Below are positions 33,153-44,554 of a DNA stretch of 64,000 bases, in pieces. This DNA comes from Apodemus sylvaticus. Its lineage: Eukaryota > Chordata > Mammalia > Rodentia > Muridae. The notes beneath the pieces were generated by a model that was not told where the DNA came from, made no database searches, and was given only the letters and a program-made list of their open reading frames with translations. Location: positions 172,771,578-172,835,577 of the forward strand of contig NC_067472.1 in the NCBI RefSeq assembly GCF_947179515.1. The letters run 5' to 3'. A program made the position numbers and the translations under genes. Numbering within the stretch: the stretch's first letter is position 1; each line of letters starts with the position of its first letter.

Positions 33153-34594
33153 TTTTTATTATTATTCGATATAATTTATTTACATTTCAAATGATTTCCC
33201 CTTTTCTAGCCCCCCCACTCCCCGAAAGTCCCGCAAACCCCCTTCTCTTCCCCTGTCCTCCCACCCACCCCTTCCCAGTTCCCCGTTCTGGTTTTGCTGA
33301 ATACTGTTTCACTGAGTCTTTCCAGAACCAGGGGCCACTCCTCCTTTCTTCTTGTACCTCATTTGATGTGTGGATTATGTTTTGGGTATTCCAGTTTTCT
33401 AGGTTAATATCCACTTATTAGTGAGTGCATACCATGATTCACCTTTTGAGTCTGGGTTACCTCACTTAGTATGATATTCTCTAGCTCCATCCATTTGCCT
33501 AAGAATTTCATGAATTCATTGTTTCTAATGGCTGAATAGTACTCCATTGTGTAGATATACCACATTTTTTGCATCCACTCTTCTGTTGAGGGATACCTGG
33601 GTTCTTTCCAGCATCTGGCAATTACAAATAGGGCTGCTATGAACATAGTAGAACATGTATCCTTATTACATGGTGGGGAGTCTTCTGGGTATATGCCCAG
33701 GAGTGGTATAGCAGGATCTTCTGGAAGTAAGGTGCCCAGTTTTCGGAGGAACCGCCAGACTGATTTCCAGAGTGGTTGTACCAATTTGCAACCCCACCAG
33801 CAGTGGAGGAGTGTTCCTCTTTCTCCACACCCTCTCCAACACCTGCTGTCTCCTGAATTTTTAATCTTAGCCATTCTGACTGGTGTAAGATGAAATCTTA
33901 GGGTTGTTTTGATTTGCATTTCCCTAATGACTAATGAAGTTGAGCATTTTTTAAGATGCTTTTCCGCCATCCGAAGTTCTTCAGGTGAGAATTCTTTGTT
34001 TAACTCTGTACCCCATTTTTTAATAGGGTTGTTTGGTTTTCTGGAGTCTAACTTCTTGAGTTCTTTATATATATTGGATATTAGCCCTCTATCTGATGTA
34101 GGATTGGTGAAGATCTTTTCCCAATTTGTTGGTTGCCGATTTGTCCTCTTGATGGTGTCCTTTGCCTTACAGAAACTTTGTAATTTTATGAGGTCCCATT
34201 TGTCAATTCTTGCTCTTAGAGCATACGCTATTGGTGTTCTGTTCAGAAACTTTCTCCCTGTACCGATGTCCTCAATGGTCTTCCCCAGTTTTTTTTCTAT
34301 TAGCTTCAGAGTGTCTGGCTTTATGTGGAGGTCCTTGATCCATTTGGATTTGAGCTTAGTACAAGGAGACAAGGATGGATCAATTCGCATTCTTCTGCAT
34401 GCTGACCTCCAGTTGAACCAGCACCATTTGTTGAAAAGGCTATCTTTTTTCCATTGGATGTTTTCAGCCTCTTTGTCGAGGATCAAGTGGCCATAGGTGT
34501 GTGGGTTCATTTCTGGATCTTCAATCCTGTTCCATTGATCCTCCTGCCTGTCACTGTACCAATACCATGCAGTTTTTAACACTATTGCTCTGTA
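33153..34594 (-). mobile_element. Short (5'-truncated) young L1 nested in the full-length L1
   Basis: A 1.44-kb 3' fragment made of poly(T), a 3' UTR to about 33,403 and an open ORF2 C-terminal frame. It is nearly identical to 7,654-9,100 of the other nested L1. Flanking 15-16-base duplications show that it arrived by target-primed reverse transcription into an existing L1 ORF2. Confidence 0.95.
33404..34582 (-). pseudogene. L1 ORF2 C-terminal 392 codons, open but truncated
   Basis: The minus-strand frame starts inside ORF2 ('LKTAWYWYSDRQ') and stays open to the natural ORF2 stop at 33,404. It passes 'NKWCWFNWRSACRRMRID' and the cysteine-rich 'CWRGCGERGTLLHCWWGC'. It lacks the endonuclease and reverse transcriptase, so it has no activity alone. 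Its open state indicates youth. Confidence 0.9.
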
Positions 34595-34610
34595 TGTCTC
34601 CTGAATTTTT
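34595..34610. repeat. Target-site duplication (right) of the short nested L1
   Basis: TGTCTCCTGAATTTTT is identical to 33,137-33,152. Confidence 0.93.
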
Positions 34611-36566
34611 AATCTTAGCCATTCTGGCTGGTGTAAGGTGAAATCTCAGGGTTGTTTTGATTTGCATTTTCCTAATGACTAATGAAGTTGAGCATTTTTT
34701 AAGATGCTTCTCTGCCATCCGAAGTTCTTCAGGTGAGAATTCTTTGTTTAGCTCTGTACCCCATTTTTTAATAGGGTTGTTTGGTTTTCTGGAGTCTAAC
34801 TTCTTGGGTTCTTTATATATATTGGATATTAGCCCTCTATCTGATGTAGGATTGGTGAAGATCTTCTCCCAATTTGTTGGTTGCCGATTTGTCTTCTTGA
34901 TGGTGTCCTTTGCCTTACAGAAACTTTGTAATTTTATGAGTTCCCATTTGTCAATTCTTGATCTTAGAGCATATGCTATTGGTGCTCTGTTCATAAACTT
35001 TCTCCCTGTACTGATGTCCTCAAGGGTCTTTCCCAGTTTCTTTACTATTAGCTTCAGAGTGTCTGTCTTTACGTGGAGGTCCTTGATCCATTTGGATTTG
35101 AGCTTAGTACAAGGAGACAAGAATGGATCAATTTGCCTTCTTCTGCATGCTGACCTCCAGTTGAACCAGCACCCTTTGTTGAAAAGGCTATCTTTTTTCT
35201 ATTGGATGTTTTCAGCCTCTTTGTCGAGGATCAAGTGGCCATAGGTGTGTGGGTTTATTTCTGGATCTTCAATCCTGTTCCATTGATCCTCCTGCCTGTC
35301 ACTGTACCAATACCATGCAGTTTTTAACACTATTGCTCTGTAGTATTGCTTGAGGTCAGGGATACTGATTCCCCCAGACTTCCTTTTGTTGCTGAGAATA
35401 GTTTTAGCTATCCTGGGTTTTTTGTTGTTCCAGATGAATTTGATAATTGCTCTTTCTAACTCTGTGAAGAATTGAGTTGGGATTTTGATGGGTATTGCAT
35501 TGAATCTGTATAGTGCTTTTGGCAAAAAGGCCATTTTAAGTACATTGATTCTACCGATCCATGAGCATGGGAGGTTTTCCCATTTTTGAGGTCTTCTTCC
35601 ATTTCCTTCTTCATAGTCTTGAAGTTCTTGTCATACAGATCTTTCACATGTTTGGTAAGAGTCACCCCAAGATACTTTATACTGTTTGTGACTATTGTGA
35701 AGGAGGTCATTTCCCTAATTTCTTTCTCAGCCTGCATATCATTTGAGTATAGGAAGGCCACTGATTTGCTTGAGTTGATTTTATAACCTGCCACTTTGCT
35801 GAAGTTGTTTATCAGCTGTAGGAGCTCTCTAGTGGAGTTTTTTGGGTCACTTAGGTAGACTATCATGTCGTCTGCAAATAATGATAGTTTGACTTCTTCC
35901 TTTCCGATTTGTATCCCTTTGACTTCCTTATGTTGTCGAATTGCCCGAGATAGTACCTCAAGTACAATATTGAAAAGATAAGGAGCAAGGGGGAAGCCTT
36001 GTCTGGTCCCTGATTTCAGTGGGATTGCTTCAAGTTTCTCTCCATTTAGTTTGATGCTGGCTACCGGTTTGCTATATATTGCTTTTACTATGTTTAAGTA
36101 TGGGCCTTGAATTCCTGTTCTCTCCAAGACTTTAAGCATGAAAGGATGCTGAATTTTGTCAAATGCTTTTTCAGCATCCAATGAAATGACCATGTGGTGT
36201 TTTTTCTTTGAGTTTGTTTATGTAGTGGATTGCATTGATGGATTTCCGTATATTGAACCAACCCTGAATTCCCGGGATAAAGCCTACTTGATCATGGTGG
36301 ATGATCGTTTTGATGTGTTCTTGGATTCGTTTGGCAAGAATTTTATTGAGTATTTTTGCATCAATGTTCATAAGGGAAATTGGTCTGAAGTTCTCTTTCT
36401 TTGTTGGATCTTTGTGTGGTTTTGGTATCAGCGTAATTGTGGCTTCGTAGAAGTAATTGGGTAGTGTTCCTTCTGTTTCTATTTTGTGGAATAGTTTGAA
36501 GAGTATTGGTGTTAACTCTTCTTTGAAGGTCTGATAGAATTCTGCACTGAAACCATCTGGTCCTGT

Positions 36567-36612
<46 letters not shown>

Positions 36613-38018
36613 GTTGGAAGACTTTCTATGGCTCCTTCTATTTCTTTAGGCTTTATGGGACTGTTTAGATGGTCTAGTTAGTCCTGATTTAATTTTGGTA
36701 TTTGGTATCTGACAAGGAAATTGTCCATTTCCTCCAGATTCTCCAGTTGTGTTGAGTACAGGCTCTTGTAGTAGGATCTGATGATTTTTTGAATTTCCTC
36801 AGTTTCTGTTGTTATATCTTCCTTTTTCATTTCTATGTTTGTTAATTTGGATACTTTCTCCGTGTCGTTTGGTCAGTCTGGCTAAGGGTTTATATATCTT
36901 GTTGATTTTCTCAAAGAACCAGCTCCTGGTTTTGTTGATTCTTTGTATGGTTCTCTTTGTTTCTACTTGATTGATTTCGGCCCTGAGTTTGATGATTTCC
37001 TGCCTTCTACTCCTCCTGGGTGAAATAGCTTCTTTTTGTTCCAGGTCTTTCAGGTGTGTCATTAAGCTGGTAATGTATCCTCTCTCCATTTTCTTTTTGG
37101 AGGCACTCAGGGCTATGAGTTTTCCTCTTAGCACTGCTTTCATTGTGTCCCATAGACACACTTTGGGTATGTTGTGTCTTCATTTTCATTGTGTTCTAAA
37201 AAGACTTTAATTTCTTTCCTTATTTCTTCCTTGACCAAGGTATCTTTGAGTAGAATATTGTTCAGGTTCCATGTGTATGTGGGTTTTCTGTTGTTTTTGT
37301 TGCTATTGAAGACCACTTTTACTCCATAGTGATCTGATATGAGGCATGGGATTAGTTCGATCTTCTTATATTTGTTGAGGTCTGTCTTGTGACCAATTAT
37401 ATGGACGATTTTGGAGAAGGTACCATGAGGTGCTGAGAAAATGGTATATTCTTTTGCTTTAGGATAGAATGTTCTATATATATCTGTTAAATCTAATTGG
37501 TCCAAAGCTTCAATTAGTTTCATTGTGTCCATGTTTAGTTTCTGTTTTCATGATCGGTCCATTGAGGAAAGTGCAGTGTTGAAGTCACCCACAATTATTT
37601 TGTTAGGTGCAATGTGTGCTTTGAGTTTCAATAAAGTTTCTTTTACGAAAGAGGGTGCCCTTGCATTTGGAGCATAGATGTTCAGGATTGAGAGTTCTTC
37701 TTGTTGTATTTTTCCTTTGACCAGCAAGAAGTGTCCCTCAGAGTCTCTTTTGATGACTTTGGGTTGAAAGTCAATTTTATCTGATATTAAAATGGCTACT
37801 CCAGCTTGTTTCCTGAGACCATTTGCTTGTAAAATTGTCTTCCAGCCTTTTACTCTACGGTAGTGTTTGTCTTTGACCCTGAGGTGTGTTTCCTGTAAGC
37901 AGCAAAATGTAGGGTCCTGTTTATGTATCCAGTCAGTTAGTCTGTGTCTTTTTATTGGGGCATTAAGTCCATTGATGTTAAGAGATATTAAGGAATAGTG
38001 ATTGTTACTTCCTATCAT
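34611..38018 (-). pseudogene. ORF2 of the full-length L1, multiply interrupted
   Basis: It starts MIGSNNHYSLISLNINGLNA at 38,018. The endonuclease part runs to a stop after 'ALSSMDRS' near 37,548 and resumes to about 37,145, where an insertion shifts frame. The reverse transcriptase continues in pieces: 36,371-36,171 and 36,193-35,456, the latter with 'LSLFADDMIVYLS'. A 44-base T run at 36,568-36,611 (A run in coding sense) lies in the 'KKSTGPDGF' region, where the copy near 10,340 has only seven. The C-terminal part continues to 34,611 and beyond the inserted L1 to about 32,695. Confidence 0.92.
36568..36611. repeat. 44-base poly(T) within L1 ORF2
   Basis: An uninterrupted T run (A in L1 sense) where the sister copy has seven T's. 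Confidence 0.95.
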
Positions 38019-38077
38019 TTTTGACGTTATTTTTTAAATTTAATTGCTTAACATCTTTTGGGTTTGATGAAAGGTTA

Positions 38078-39283
38078 CTATGTTGCTTTTTCCAGGGTGA
38101 AGTTTCCCTCCCTGTATTGGTGTTTTCCTCCCATTATCCTTTGTAAGGCTGGGTTTGTGGATAGATATTGGGTAAACTTGGTTTTGTCATGAAATATCTT
38201 AGTTTCTCTATCTACGGTGATTGAGAGTTTTGCTGGATATAGTAGTTTTGGCTGGCATTTGTGTTCTCTTAGAGTCTGCATGAGATCTGCCCAGGACCTG
38301 CTAGCCTTCATAGTCTCAGGTGAAAAGTCTGCTGTGATTCTGATAGGTCTTCCTTTATATGTTTCTTGGCCTTTTTCTCTTCCTGCCTTTAATATTCTTT
38401 CTTTGTTTAGAACATTTGGTGTTTTGATTATTATGTGACGGGAAGTATTTCTGTTCTGGTCCAGTCTGTTTGGAGTTCTGTAGGCTTCTTGTATATTCAT
38501 GGGCATCTCTCTCTTTAGGTTAGGTAAGTTTTCTTCCATAATTTTATTGAAGATATTTGCTGGCCCTTTACATTGTAAATCTTCACTCTCATCTATGCCT
38601 ATCATCCTTAGGTTTGGTCTTCTCATTGGGTCCTGGATTTCCTGTATATTTTGGGTTACAAACTTTTTGCATTTTGCATTTCCTTTAACTGTTGAGTCCA
38701 TGGTTTCTATGGAATCTTCAGCATCTGAGATTCTTTCTTCTATCTCTTGTATTCTGTTGTTGATATTTGCATCTCTGTCTCCTGATTTCTTCCCAAGGCT
38801 TTCTATCTCCAAAGTTGTCTCCCTTTGAGTTTTCTTAGTTATTTCTACTTCTGATTTTAGATCCTGGGTGGTTTTGCTTAGCTCCTTCACTTGCTTGTTT
38901 GTGCTTTTCTGTAATTCTTTAAGAGATTTTTGTGTTTCCTCTTTCACGACCTCAGCCTGTTGACCAAAGTTCTCCTGTATTTCTTTAAGTGTTTTTTGTG
39001 TTTCCTCATTATTGGCTTTTGCATTCTCCTGGATTTCCTTCAATGATTTTTGTGTTTCCCTTGCAAGGGCTTCTAACTTTTGATCCATTTTCTCCTGAAT
39101 TTCTTTAAGTATGTCCTTCATGTGTTCCTGTACCAGCATCATGACCAGTGATTTTAAATCCAAATCTTGTTTTACTGCTGTGATGGGGTATCCAGGACAT
39201 GTTGGTAGAGGAGAATTGGGTTCGGATGTTGCCATATTGCCTTGATTTCTGTTAGTGACGTTCCTGCGTTTGCCTTTTGCCAT
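38078..39283 (-). CDS. L1 ORF1p, intact, 401 aa
   Basis: Open from MAKGKRRNVTNRNQGNM at 39,283 to the stop at 38,078. Domains in order: basic N-terminus, coiled coil of 'KSLKEIQEN' repeats (about residues 45-165), RNA-recognition section ('RRPNLRMIGIDESEDL'), and C-terminal RNA-binding domain ('RTPNRLDQNR', 'FSPETMKASRSW', 'STNPALQRI'). It has one coiled-coil repeat fewer than the 423-residue ORF1 at 11,806-13,077. It sits behind a complete L1 5' UTR, so it could be transcribed from the L1 promoter. ORF2 of the same element is dead. Confidence 0.92.
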   Translation of the reverse strand: MAKGKRRNVTNRNQGNMATSEPNSPLPTCPGYPITAVKQDLDLKSLVMMLVQEHMKDILKEIQEKMDQKLEALARETQKSLKEIQENAKANNEETQKTLKEIQENFGQQAEVVKEETQKSLKELQKSTNKQVKELSKTTQDLKSEVEITKKTQRETTLEIESLGKKSGDRDANINNRIQEIEERISDAEDSIETMDSTVKGNAKCKKFVTQNIQEIQDPMRRPNLRMIGIDESEDLQCKGPANIFNKIMEENLPNLKREMPMNIQEAYRTPNRLDQNRNTSRHIIIKTPNVLNKERILKAGREKGQETYKGRPIRITADFSPETMKASRSWADLMQTLREHKCQPKLLYPAKLSITVDRETKIFHDKTKFTQYLSTNPALQRIMGGKHQYREGNFTLEKAT

Positions 39284-40491
39284 CTAGTTCTCACTGGTGT
39301 TAGTTTATCTTGTCAGTGCTGGACTCACCAGTGCAAGCTGCCCCTTCCCAGTTGGCCTCTGGTGCACAGCTTACCTCCTGCACTGCTTGTAGACAGTGTG
39401 CTGCTGCCCAGGCTGTTCTGATCCCAAAGCAGGCACCCGAAGGCTCCCGCTGGGGCCTGCTGGATTCACTGGAGCACCCTGACTTCTCCCAGCTGGCCGC
39501 CCGGAAGCCCAGCTAGCCACTTGCAGGACTTGGAGATGTAATGCTGCCGCCCAGACTGATCTGGATCCGGAAGCGGAGAGAGTAGAGCTAAGGGCTTCTG
39601 CCTGAGGCCTTGCCCCAGATTGTGTCTGTGGACCAGATGGAGCCTGTGTGCATCCCCAGGGAGTGCCGACGGTGTATGCTACTGTGACCTCCCCTGTGTT
39701 CCGCTCACTCCGCTGGGCAGCCGATCCGCCAACCGGGCTGTCGCACACAAGGTTAGCCTGGCCGCCCAGTCCCTGGGTCCAGGCAAAAGCCTGGGAGGCC
39801 AAGGTCCAAGCAAAGTTCCCCTAGGGCTATGACTGTTAATTGGGTCCGCCAGGTGACTAGGATGGCGGGCGTGCGCGCCCGCACTCCCTGAAAGCGCCGG
39901 GAGAGTCTGCTGTGCTAACAATCACCTGGGCGGGTTGACTCACAGATGGCCCACCAAGCCGCCCAGTTCTTGGGGTCAGTCCTGTGCCTTTTGTGGCCTA
40001 GACCCCCCCCCCAGCTTTGTTAGCCTCAGGCTATGCCTGTTACAGGTCTGCCCGCCAGAGCTCTCTGTCATCCTGCAGGCAAAATGGCGGCGGCGCGCAC
40101 GCAGGCCTGGGCAAAAAACCTCCTGGCTGGGTTGGCACCCCGATGGCCCCCCGACCCGCCCAGGGCCTGGGTGCAGGCCAACGCCCGTCAGGCTCAGACC
40201 ACCGCGGTGTTGGCCTCGGATTATGTTTGTGTACCTCAGTCTGTCCGATCCCTGGAGTACAGAACCAAGATGGATGCACCTCTCCTGACTGGTGGGAGCC
40301 TGAGTTCTGAAGTGGCTTCCGTGCAGGAAAGGCGCCGCACAACTGCAGCTCCTTGCCGCCCGGCTGGTCAGCGAAGGTCAGTGGTCGTGGGCGCAGGGCC
40401 TAACTGTTCCCTGTGTCGCCTTGGTTCCACTGCTGATGGCCCTTCAGCTGGACCAGCCACTGCTGCACTGCCGCCGCCACCACCGCCGCAG
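39284..40491 (-). promoter_or_regulatory. Complete L1 5' UTR (internal promoter region)
   Basis: A 1.2-kb GC- and CpG-rich leader upstream of ORF1, matching 185-1,382 and, in opposite orientation, 4,378-5,425. Rodent L1 5' UTRs contain the RNA polymerase II promoter. I did not resolve individual factor sites. Confidence 0.85.
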
Positions 40492-40745
40492 GAAGACCCC
40501 CAGGGAACACTCTTGAAGGATCCTGCCCTCCTGTTTTCAGATGGCTTCTTGAGCCCTGTTTATCTCTAGTCCTATGTGTTTCTCCAGGAAGCTCTCCAGA
40601 CTCTGTTTGTTACTGCATGTGGTTTGCTTATTCTCTCTTTTATGAATTGACAATAAATAAAACTGATTAATTTAATATCAGCCTTCTTGCTTGAGTGAGT
40701 TAGTATGTGGATTGCATGGAAAATTTTGTCTTACATGAGTGATAG
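40492..40745. other. Unassigned sequence, possibly LTR-like
   Basis: Flanks the L1 5' end. It contains 'gacaataaataaaactg', a polyadenylation-type signal near 40,650, but no defined repeat ends are visible. Confidence 0.35.
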
Positions 40746-40749
40746 GGGT

Positions 40750-41000
40750 GGAGGCCAGGGGCCTATATCAGGTGGCTCCCTCTATTGCTTTCCATCTAAT
40801 TTTTGGGGAAGGTAGGTCTCTGAACTGAGCATGAAACTTACCAAATTGGCTTGACTGGCTGATATATGAAATAGAGTGATCCTCCTGTATCCAATATGCC
40901 ACATACAGACTCGGTAAAGAATGGCCAGCGTGCATCAGGGTGCTCTAGAGCAAACCCAGTCCCCATGCTTCTGCATATGGACAGAGGCACACCCATGTTC
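40750..41000 (-). mobile_element. Degraded B3/B4-type SINE (tentative)
   Basis: 'gtctctgaactgagcatgaaacttaccaaattggcttgactggctg' and the later 'gatcctcctgtatcc' resemble the reverse complement of a B4-type rodent SINE. It is diverged and the edges are uncertain. Confidence 0.45.
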
Positions 41001-41007
41001 TCATACA

Positions 41008-41046
41008 CACACACACACACACACACGCACACACACACACACACAA
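41008..41046. repeat. (CA)n microsatellite
   Basis: CA run with one CG. Confidence 0.93.
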
Positions 41047-41180
41047 AATAACCAATAATTTAAACAATAATTTAAAGGATGTTGGTGTATAAGGAGAGAT
41101 GGTATTTGTGGAGAACTCAGGAATTCTCTGTAGAACAGTCAGTTTATCATCTTTAGATTTGCACTGATTTTTGGCAAATG

Positions 41181-41182
<2 letters not shown>

Positions 41183-41216
<34 letters not shown>
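41183..41216. repeat. (CA)n microsatellite
   Basis: Uninterrupted CA run. Confidence 0.93.
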
Positions 41217-41218
<2 letters not shown>

Positions 41219-41280
41219 CAGTCTACATTTAACATAGAAAAAAATGATATCAGTCTCACCCAGTCCCCAAAACCCCTGTG

Positions 41281-41282
<2 letters not shown>

Positions 41283-41324
<42 letters not shown>
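41283..41324. repeat. (TG)n microsatellite
   Basis: Uninterrupted TG run, facing the CA run 70 bases upstream. The pair could fold back. Confidence 0.93.
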
Positions 41325-41325
<1 letters not shown>

Positions 41326-41339
41326 GTTTTTGATGGTTC

Positions 41340-41455
41340 TGAAGTCAAGTCTAGTGATTCATGCCTACAACCTTAAGTATTCATGAGTCTCAGGCAGGAT
41401 AAGTTCAGTTCAAGGCCAACATGGCCAATTTAGCAAGATTATCTGGAATTAAAAC
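41340..41455 (+). mobile_element. Degraded B1-type SINE (tentative)
   Basis: 'gtgattcatgcctacaaccttaag', 'tcaggcaggataagttcag' and 'aaggccaacatggcc' follow a B1 layout with heavy decay. Confidence 0.5.
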
Positions 41456-41705
41456 AATTTCAAGTAATAATAACAATAGTTTTGTCTAAGCCATGACCCT
41501 AGGTCTGTGACCTTATTTTAGACAAAGACTAAGAAAACCTCTTTTTGGAGGGAGTGGTTGGTTTGTACTCAACCCAGAAGGCATATCACAAAAGCCTTCT
41601 GCCTAGCTCCTCAAATGAAATGCTGGTGCTTCTGTTTCTACTGTCTCCATGCTGGGACTTCATCCTTGTGCTACTGTTCAGATCATGCCCTCTCTGGGAA
41701 GCTGT

Positions 41706-42180
41706 TTTTTATTAGATATATTCCCTATTCACATTTCAAACTTCTTCCCCATTCCTGGGTCACCCCCTGAAAATACCCTAACTGATACCCCCCTGCTTCC
41801 CACCAATCCACCCACACATCTCCGACCACATTCACCCACCCTGGGTCATCCAGCCCTCTCAGGACCAAGGGCTCCTCCTCCCCTTGATGTCCAACAAGAC
41901 CATCCTCTGCTGCAAATGCACCTGAAGCCTTGGGTCTCTGCATGTGCACTCTTTGACTGGTAGTTCAGTCCCTAGGAGTTCTGGGGACACTGGGTGGTTC
42001 AAATTGTTGTTCCTCCTATGGTGCTTCTCAACCCTCAGTTCCACAGATCCTTTCTTAAGCTCCTCCATTAGGGACACTATGCTCAATCAGTTCAATGGTT
42101 GGCTGAGAGTGTCCCTTTATGTATTATGCCTAGCAGAGTCTTCCCAACCCAGATGTTTAGACACCAGTACAGGCATATAA
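41706..42180 (-). mobile_element. Old L1 3' UTR (minus orientation)
   Basis: Starts 'ttttttattagatatattccctattcacatttcaaa', the reversed 3' UTR pattern of murine L1. A C-rich stretch follows, then 'caatggttggctgagagtgtccct', typical of old Lx-type 3' ends. No ORF2 is recognisable. Confidence 0.7.
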
Positions 42181-42350
42181 TCAGTAACAGCCCGGTAATT
42201 AGGTAAGTAACAGAGCCAAGCTATCCTATTACAACAGGTCCTGAACATTTCCAGAAAGGATAAGTCAGAATAAAAAGAACTTAAAGCAAAGTATATGAAG
42301 ATGACACATGTCTTTAAGAAGGCAATGAATAAATCCCTTAAAGAAATCAA

Positions 42351-42560
42351 GGGGCTCGAGAGATAGCTCAGCAATTAAAGGCACTGACTGTTCTTCCAGA
42401 GGTCCTGAGTTCAAAGTAAAGCAAACGCATGGTGGCACACAACCATCTCTAATGGTATCTAATGTGTAATGGGATATAATCTGATGTGTTTGAAGACACT
42501 GACCGTGTACTCTCATACATAAAATACACGAATAAATCTTTTTTTAAAAAAAAAGAAAAA
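42351..42560 (+). mobile_element. B2 SINE
   Basis: The tRNA-derived head 'ggggctcgagagatagctcagcaattaaaggcactgactgttcttcc', then 'ccatctctaatgg' and 'tgtactctcatacataaaat', end in an A-rich tail. Its position inside L1 ORF1-like sequence shows that it inserted later. Confidence 0.92.
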
Positions 42561-43800
42561 GAAAAAGACATCCAGCAAAGCAAAATAAACCAACTGGAGA
42601 AAATCAACAAATCCATTACAGACAGCCAGGGAAAGAAAAACAAATAATTGGAGGACACCAGTAGATCCTTTAAACAAAGCCAAGAAAAATCAGATGAAGT
42701 AAAACAGTTCAAGACCTTAAACTGAAAGTAGAAACAATATAGAAAACACAGATGAAGAATAACTTGGAACTGAACTATTTAGGACTGTAAAAAAGAACTA
42801 CAAAGGCAAGGTTTACCCACAGAATGGAGATGGAAGAGAGATAGACATTTGAGATAGAATAGAAGAAATGGCTATGTTGGTCATAGAAAATGTTATGTAC
42901 AAAAATGCTTGAGCACAAAATATCCCAAAATGTTTGGATATTATGAGAAGACAAAAACTATGAATACTAGGAATACAGAAGGATACCAGCTCAAATGTAT
43001 AAAAGATATTTTCAACAAAGCCAAAAAAATACATTTTAACATAAAGGAGATGTCAAGAAGCATACAGAATACAAATAGATTGAATCACAAAAGAAAGTCC
43101 CTATGTCATGAAGTAATCAATACACTAAACATATATAACAAAGAGAATAACTGAAGTGTTTGTGGGGAGGAACCAAATAACTTATATCTCTGTGTTCTAG
43201 AAATCTCCCTGTCTTGTTAAAGTAGTTCAGTTTTCTTGTTAAAGGAGACTCTAAAGACAAAAATGCTTGGACACAGAATCCAGCCCTGATTAATAGAACT
43301 AGAAAACATTAATCACAATAAATTTAAAAAATAAGATATAGAACACTCTCTGTCTATAAATATACCCATACAGAAGGGGCAAGAAGGAAAAAATCAAAAG
43401 AAGGATGTTAGTTACAAACAAAAACACAGGAATAACCAATTTCCCATTATTAGTAAAACCAAAAAAAATTACATGAATAAATGTTCAACCTCATGGAAAA
43501 TGAAGAACCTCTTATACCGAATGAAATATGTGTCAGAGAGTGATAAAGAAATTAAGCACTTCTACAATTCAATGAAAATGAAAACACAACATATGCAAAC
43601 TCATGGGACATAAGGAAAGTTGTGACAACAGTACAGTTCACAGCAGTAAGTGCATGCATTTAAAAAAGTTGGGACAGGGGTTGTGTTAGTAAGAACTTAA
43701 CAGAACACCTGAGAGCTCTAGAACAAAAGACGTAAGCACATCTTAAAGAAGTAGATATTAAGCAACTATAAAATTCAGGGTCAAAGTGAAAAAGAGAAAA

Positions 43801-43925
43801 ATACTACTACTGCTGCTGTTACTACTGCTGCTGCTGCTGCTGCTATGGCTACTGCTGCTACTACTACTACTGCTGCAGCAGCTCCTGCACCAGCTTCAGA
43901 TGCTGCAACAACAACAACAATAACA
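43801..43925. repeat. (CTG/CTA)n and (CAA)n trinucleotide repeat
   Basis: Mixed ACT/GCT/CTG triplets followed by ACA triplets, inside the old L1. The alanine/threonine-rich open frame here is an artefact. Confidence 0.92.
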
Positions 43926-44554
43926 AACAGAGAAACACACAGTAAATTCTTTGTGAAAAATCAACATAATATGCGACTTTGGTCCAAACTAACTAAAAAG
44001 GAAAGAATATGCCGACTAGGAATATCAGAAGCAAAGGGGGTTAGAACAAGAGACATTGAGGAAATCCAGAGAATCATAAGGACATAGTTTAAAAACCTGT
44101 GCCTGATTGGGGATTCTAAAAGAAACGAGTAATTTTTTGATAAGTTCCACTTACCAAAGTTAAAGAAAGATCAAGTAAATAATTTAAATAGACCTATAAC
44201 AACTTGTGATATAGAAGTCATTACAAGACTTCCTATTTAAAAAACGAGGGCTGGTTGGTTTTAGTGACGACTCCAATCAAACTTTCAAGGAAGACTTATT
44301 GTCATTACTGCTCAAATTATTTTACAAAACAGAAACAGAATGAACATTACTCAAAACCCTCATACTCAACATACATAAAAACTCAACAAAAAAAGAGTAT
44401 TACAAATCAATTTCCCTTATGAACATAAATCCAAAAATACTCAATAACATCCTTGCAAACTGAATTAAAAAAACATCAAGAAGAATGCTAACCCTGATTG
44501 TAATGACTTTATGGATGAGGATTAACATAAACAAATAAAAATAAAATTAAAAAA

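Larger units (their letters stand above)
32406..40491 (-). mobile_element. Full-length minus-strand L1 with complete 5' UTR, interrupted by a short L1
   Basis: T-rich tail (32,406-32,455, with scattered C's), 3' UTR to about 32,695, ORF2 C-terminus to 33,152, an inserted L1 (33,153-34,594), then the rest of ORF2 to 38,018, ORF1 at 38,078-39,283, and a full 5' UTR to about 40,491 ending in GCC-type triplets. ORF1 is open and ORF2 is broken. Joining across the insertion restores ORF2 order. I found no clear outer target duplication. Confidence 0.94.
42200..44545 (+). mobile_element. Old plus-strand L1 (ORF1 and ORF2 remnants)
   Basis: Degenerate ORF1-like coiled-coil sequence (42,290-42,345 and 42,561-43,150) is followed by ORF2-like fragments. 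'attcaatgaaaatgaaaacacaacatatgc' and 'acacctgagagctctagaacaaaag' (43,570-43,730) match the L1 region after the endonuclease. 44,280-44,460 resembles the 'LTPILFKLFHKIETEGTL' and 'ISLMNI' stretches of the reverse transcriptase. It is interrupted by a B2 SINE and ends in an A-rich tail at 44,545. Confidence 0.75.

Noticed and set aside
39284..40491. Host CpG-island promoter
   Set aside because: The CpG-rich region is fully explained by the L1 5' UTR, which occurs at several places in the window.
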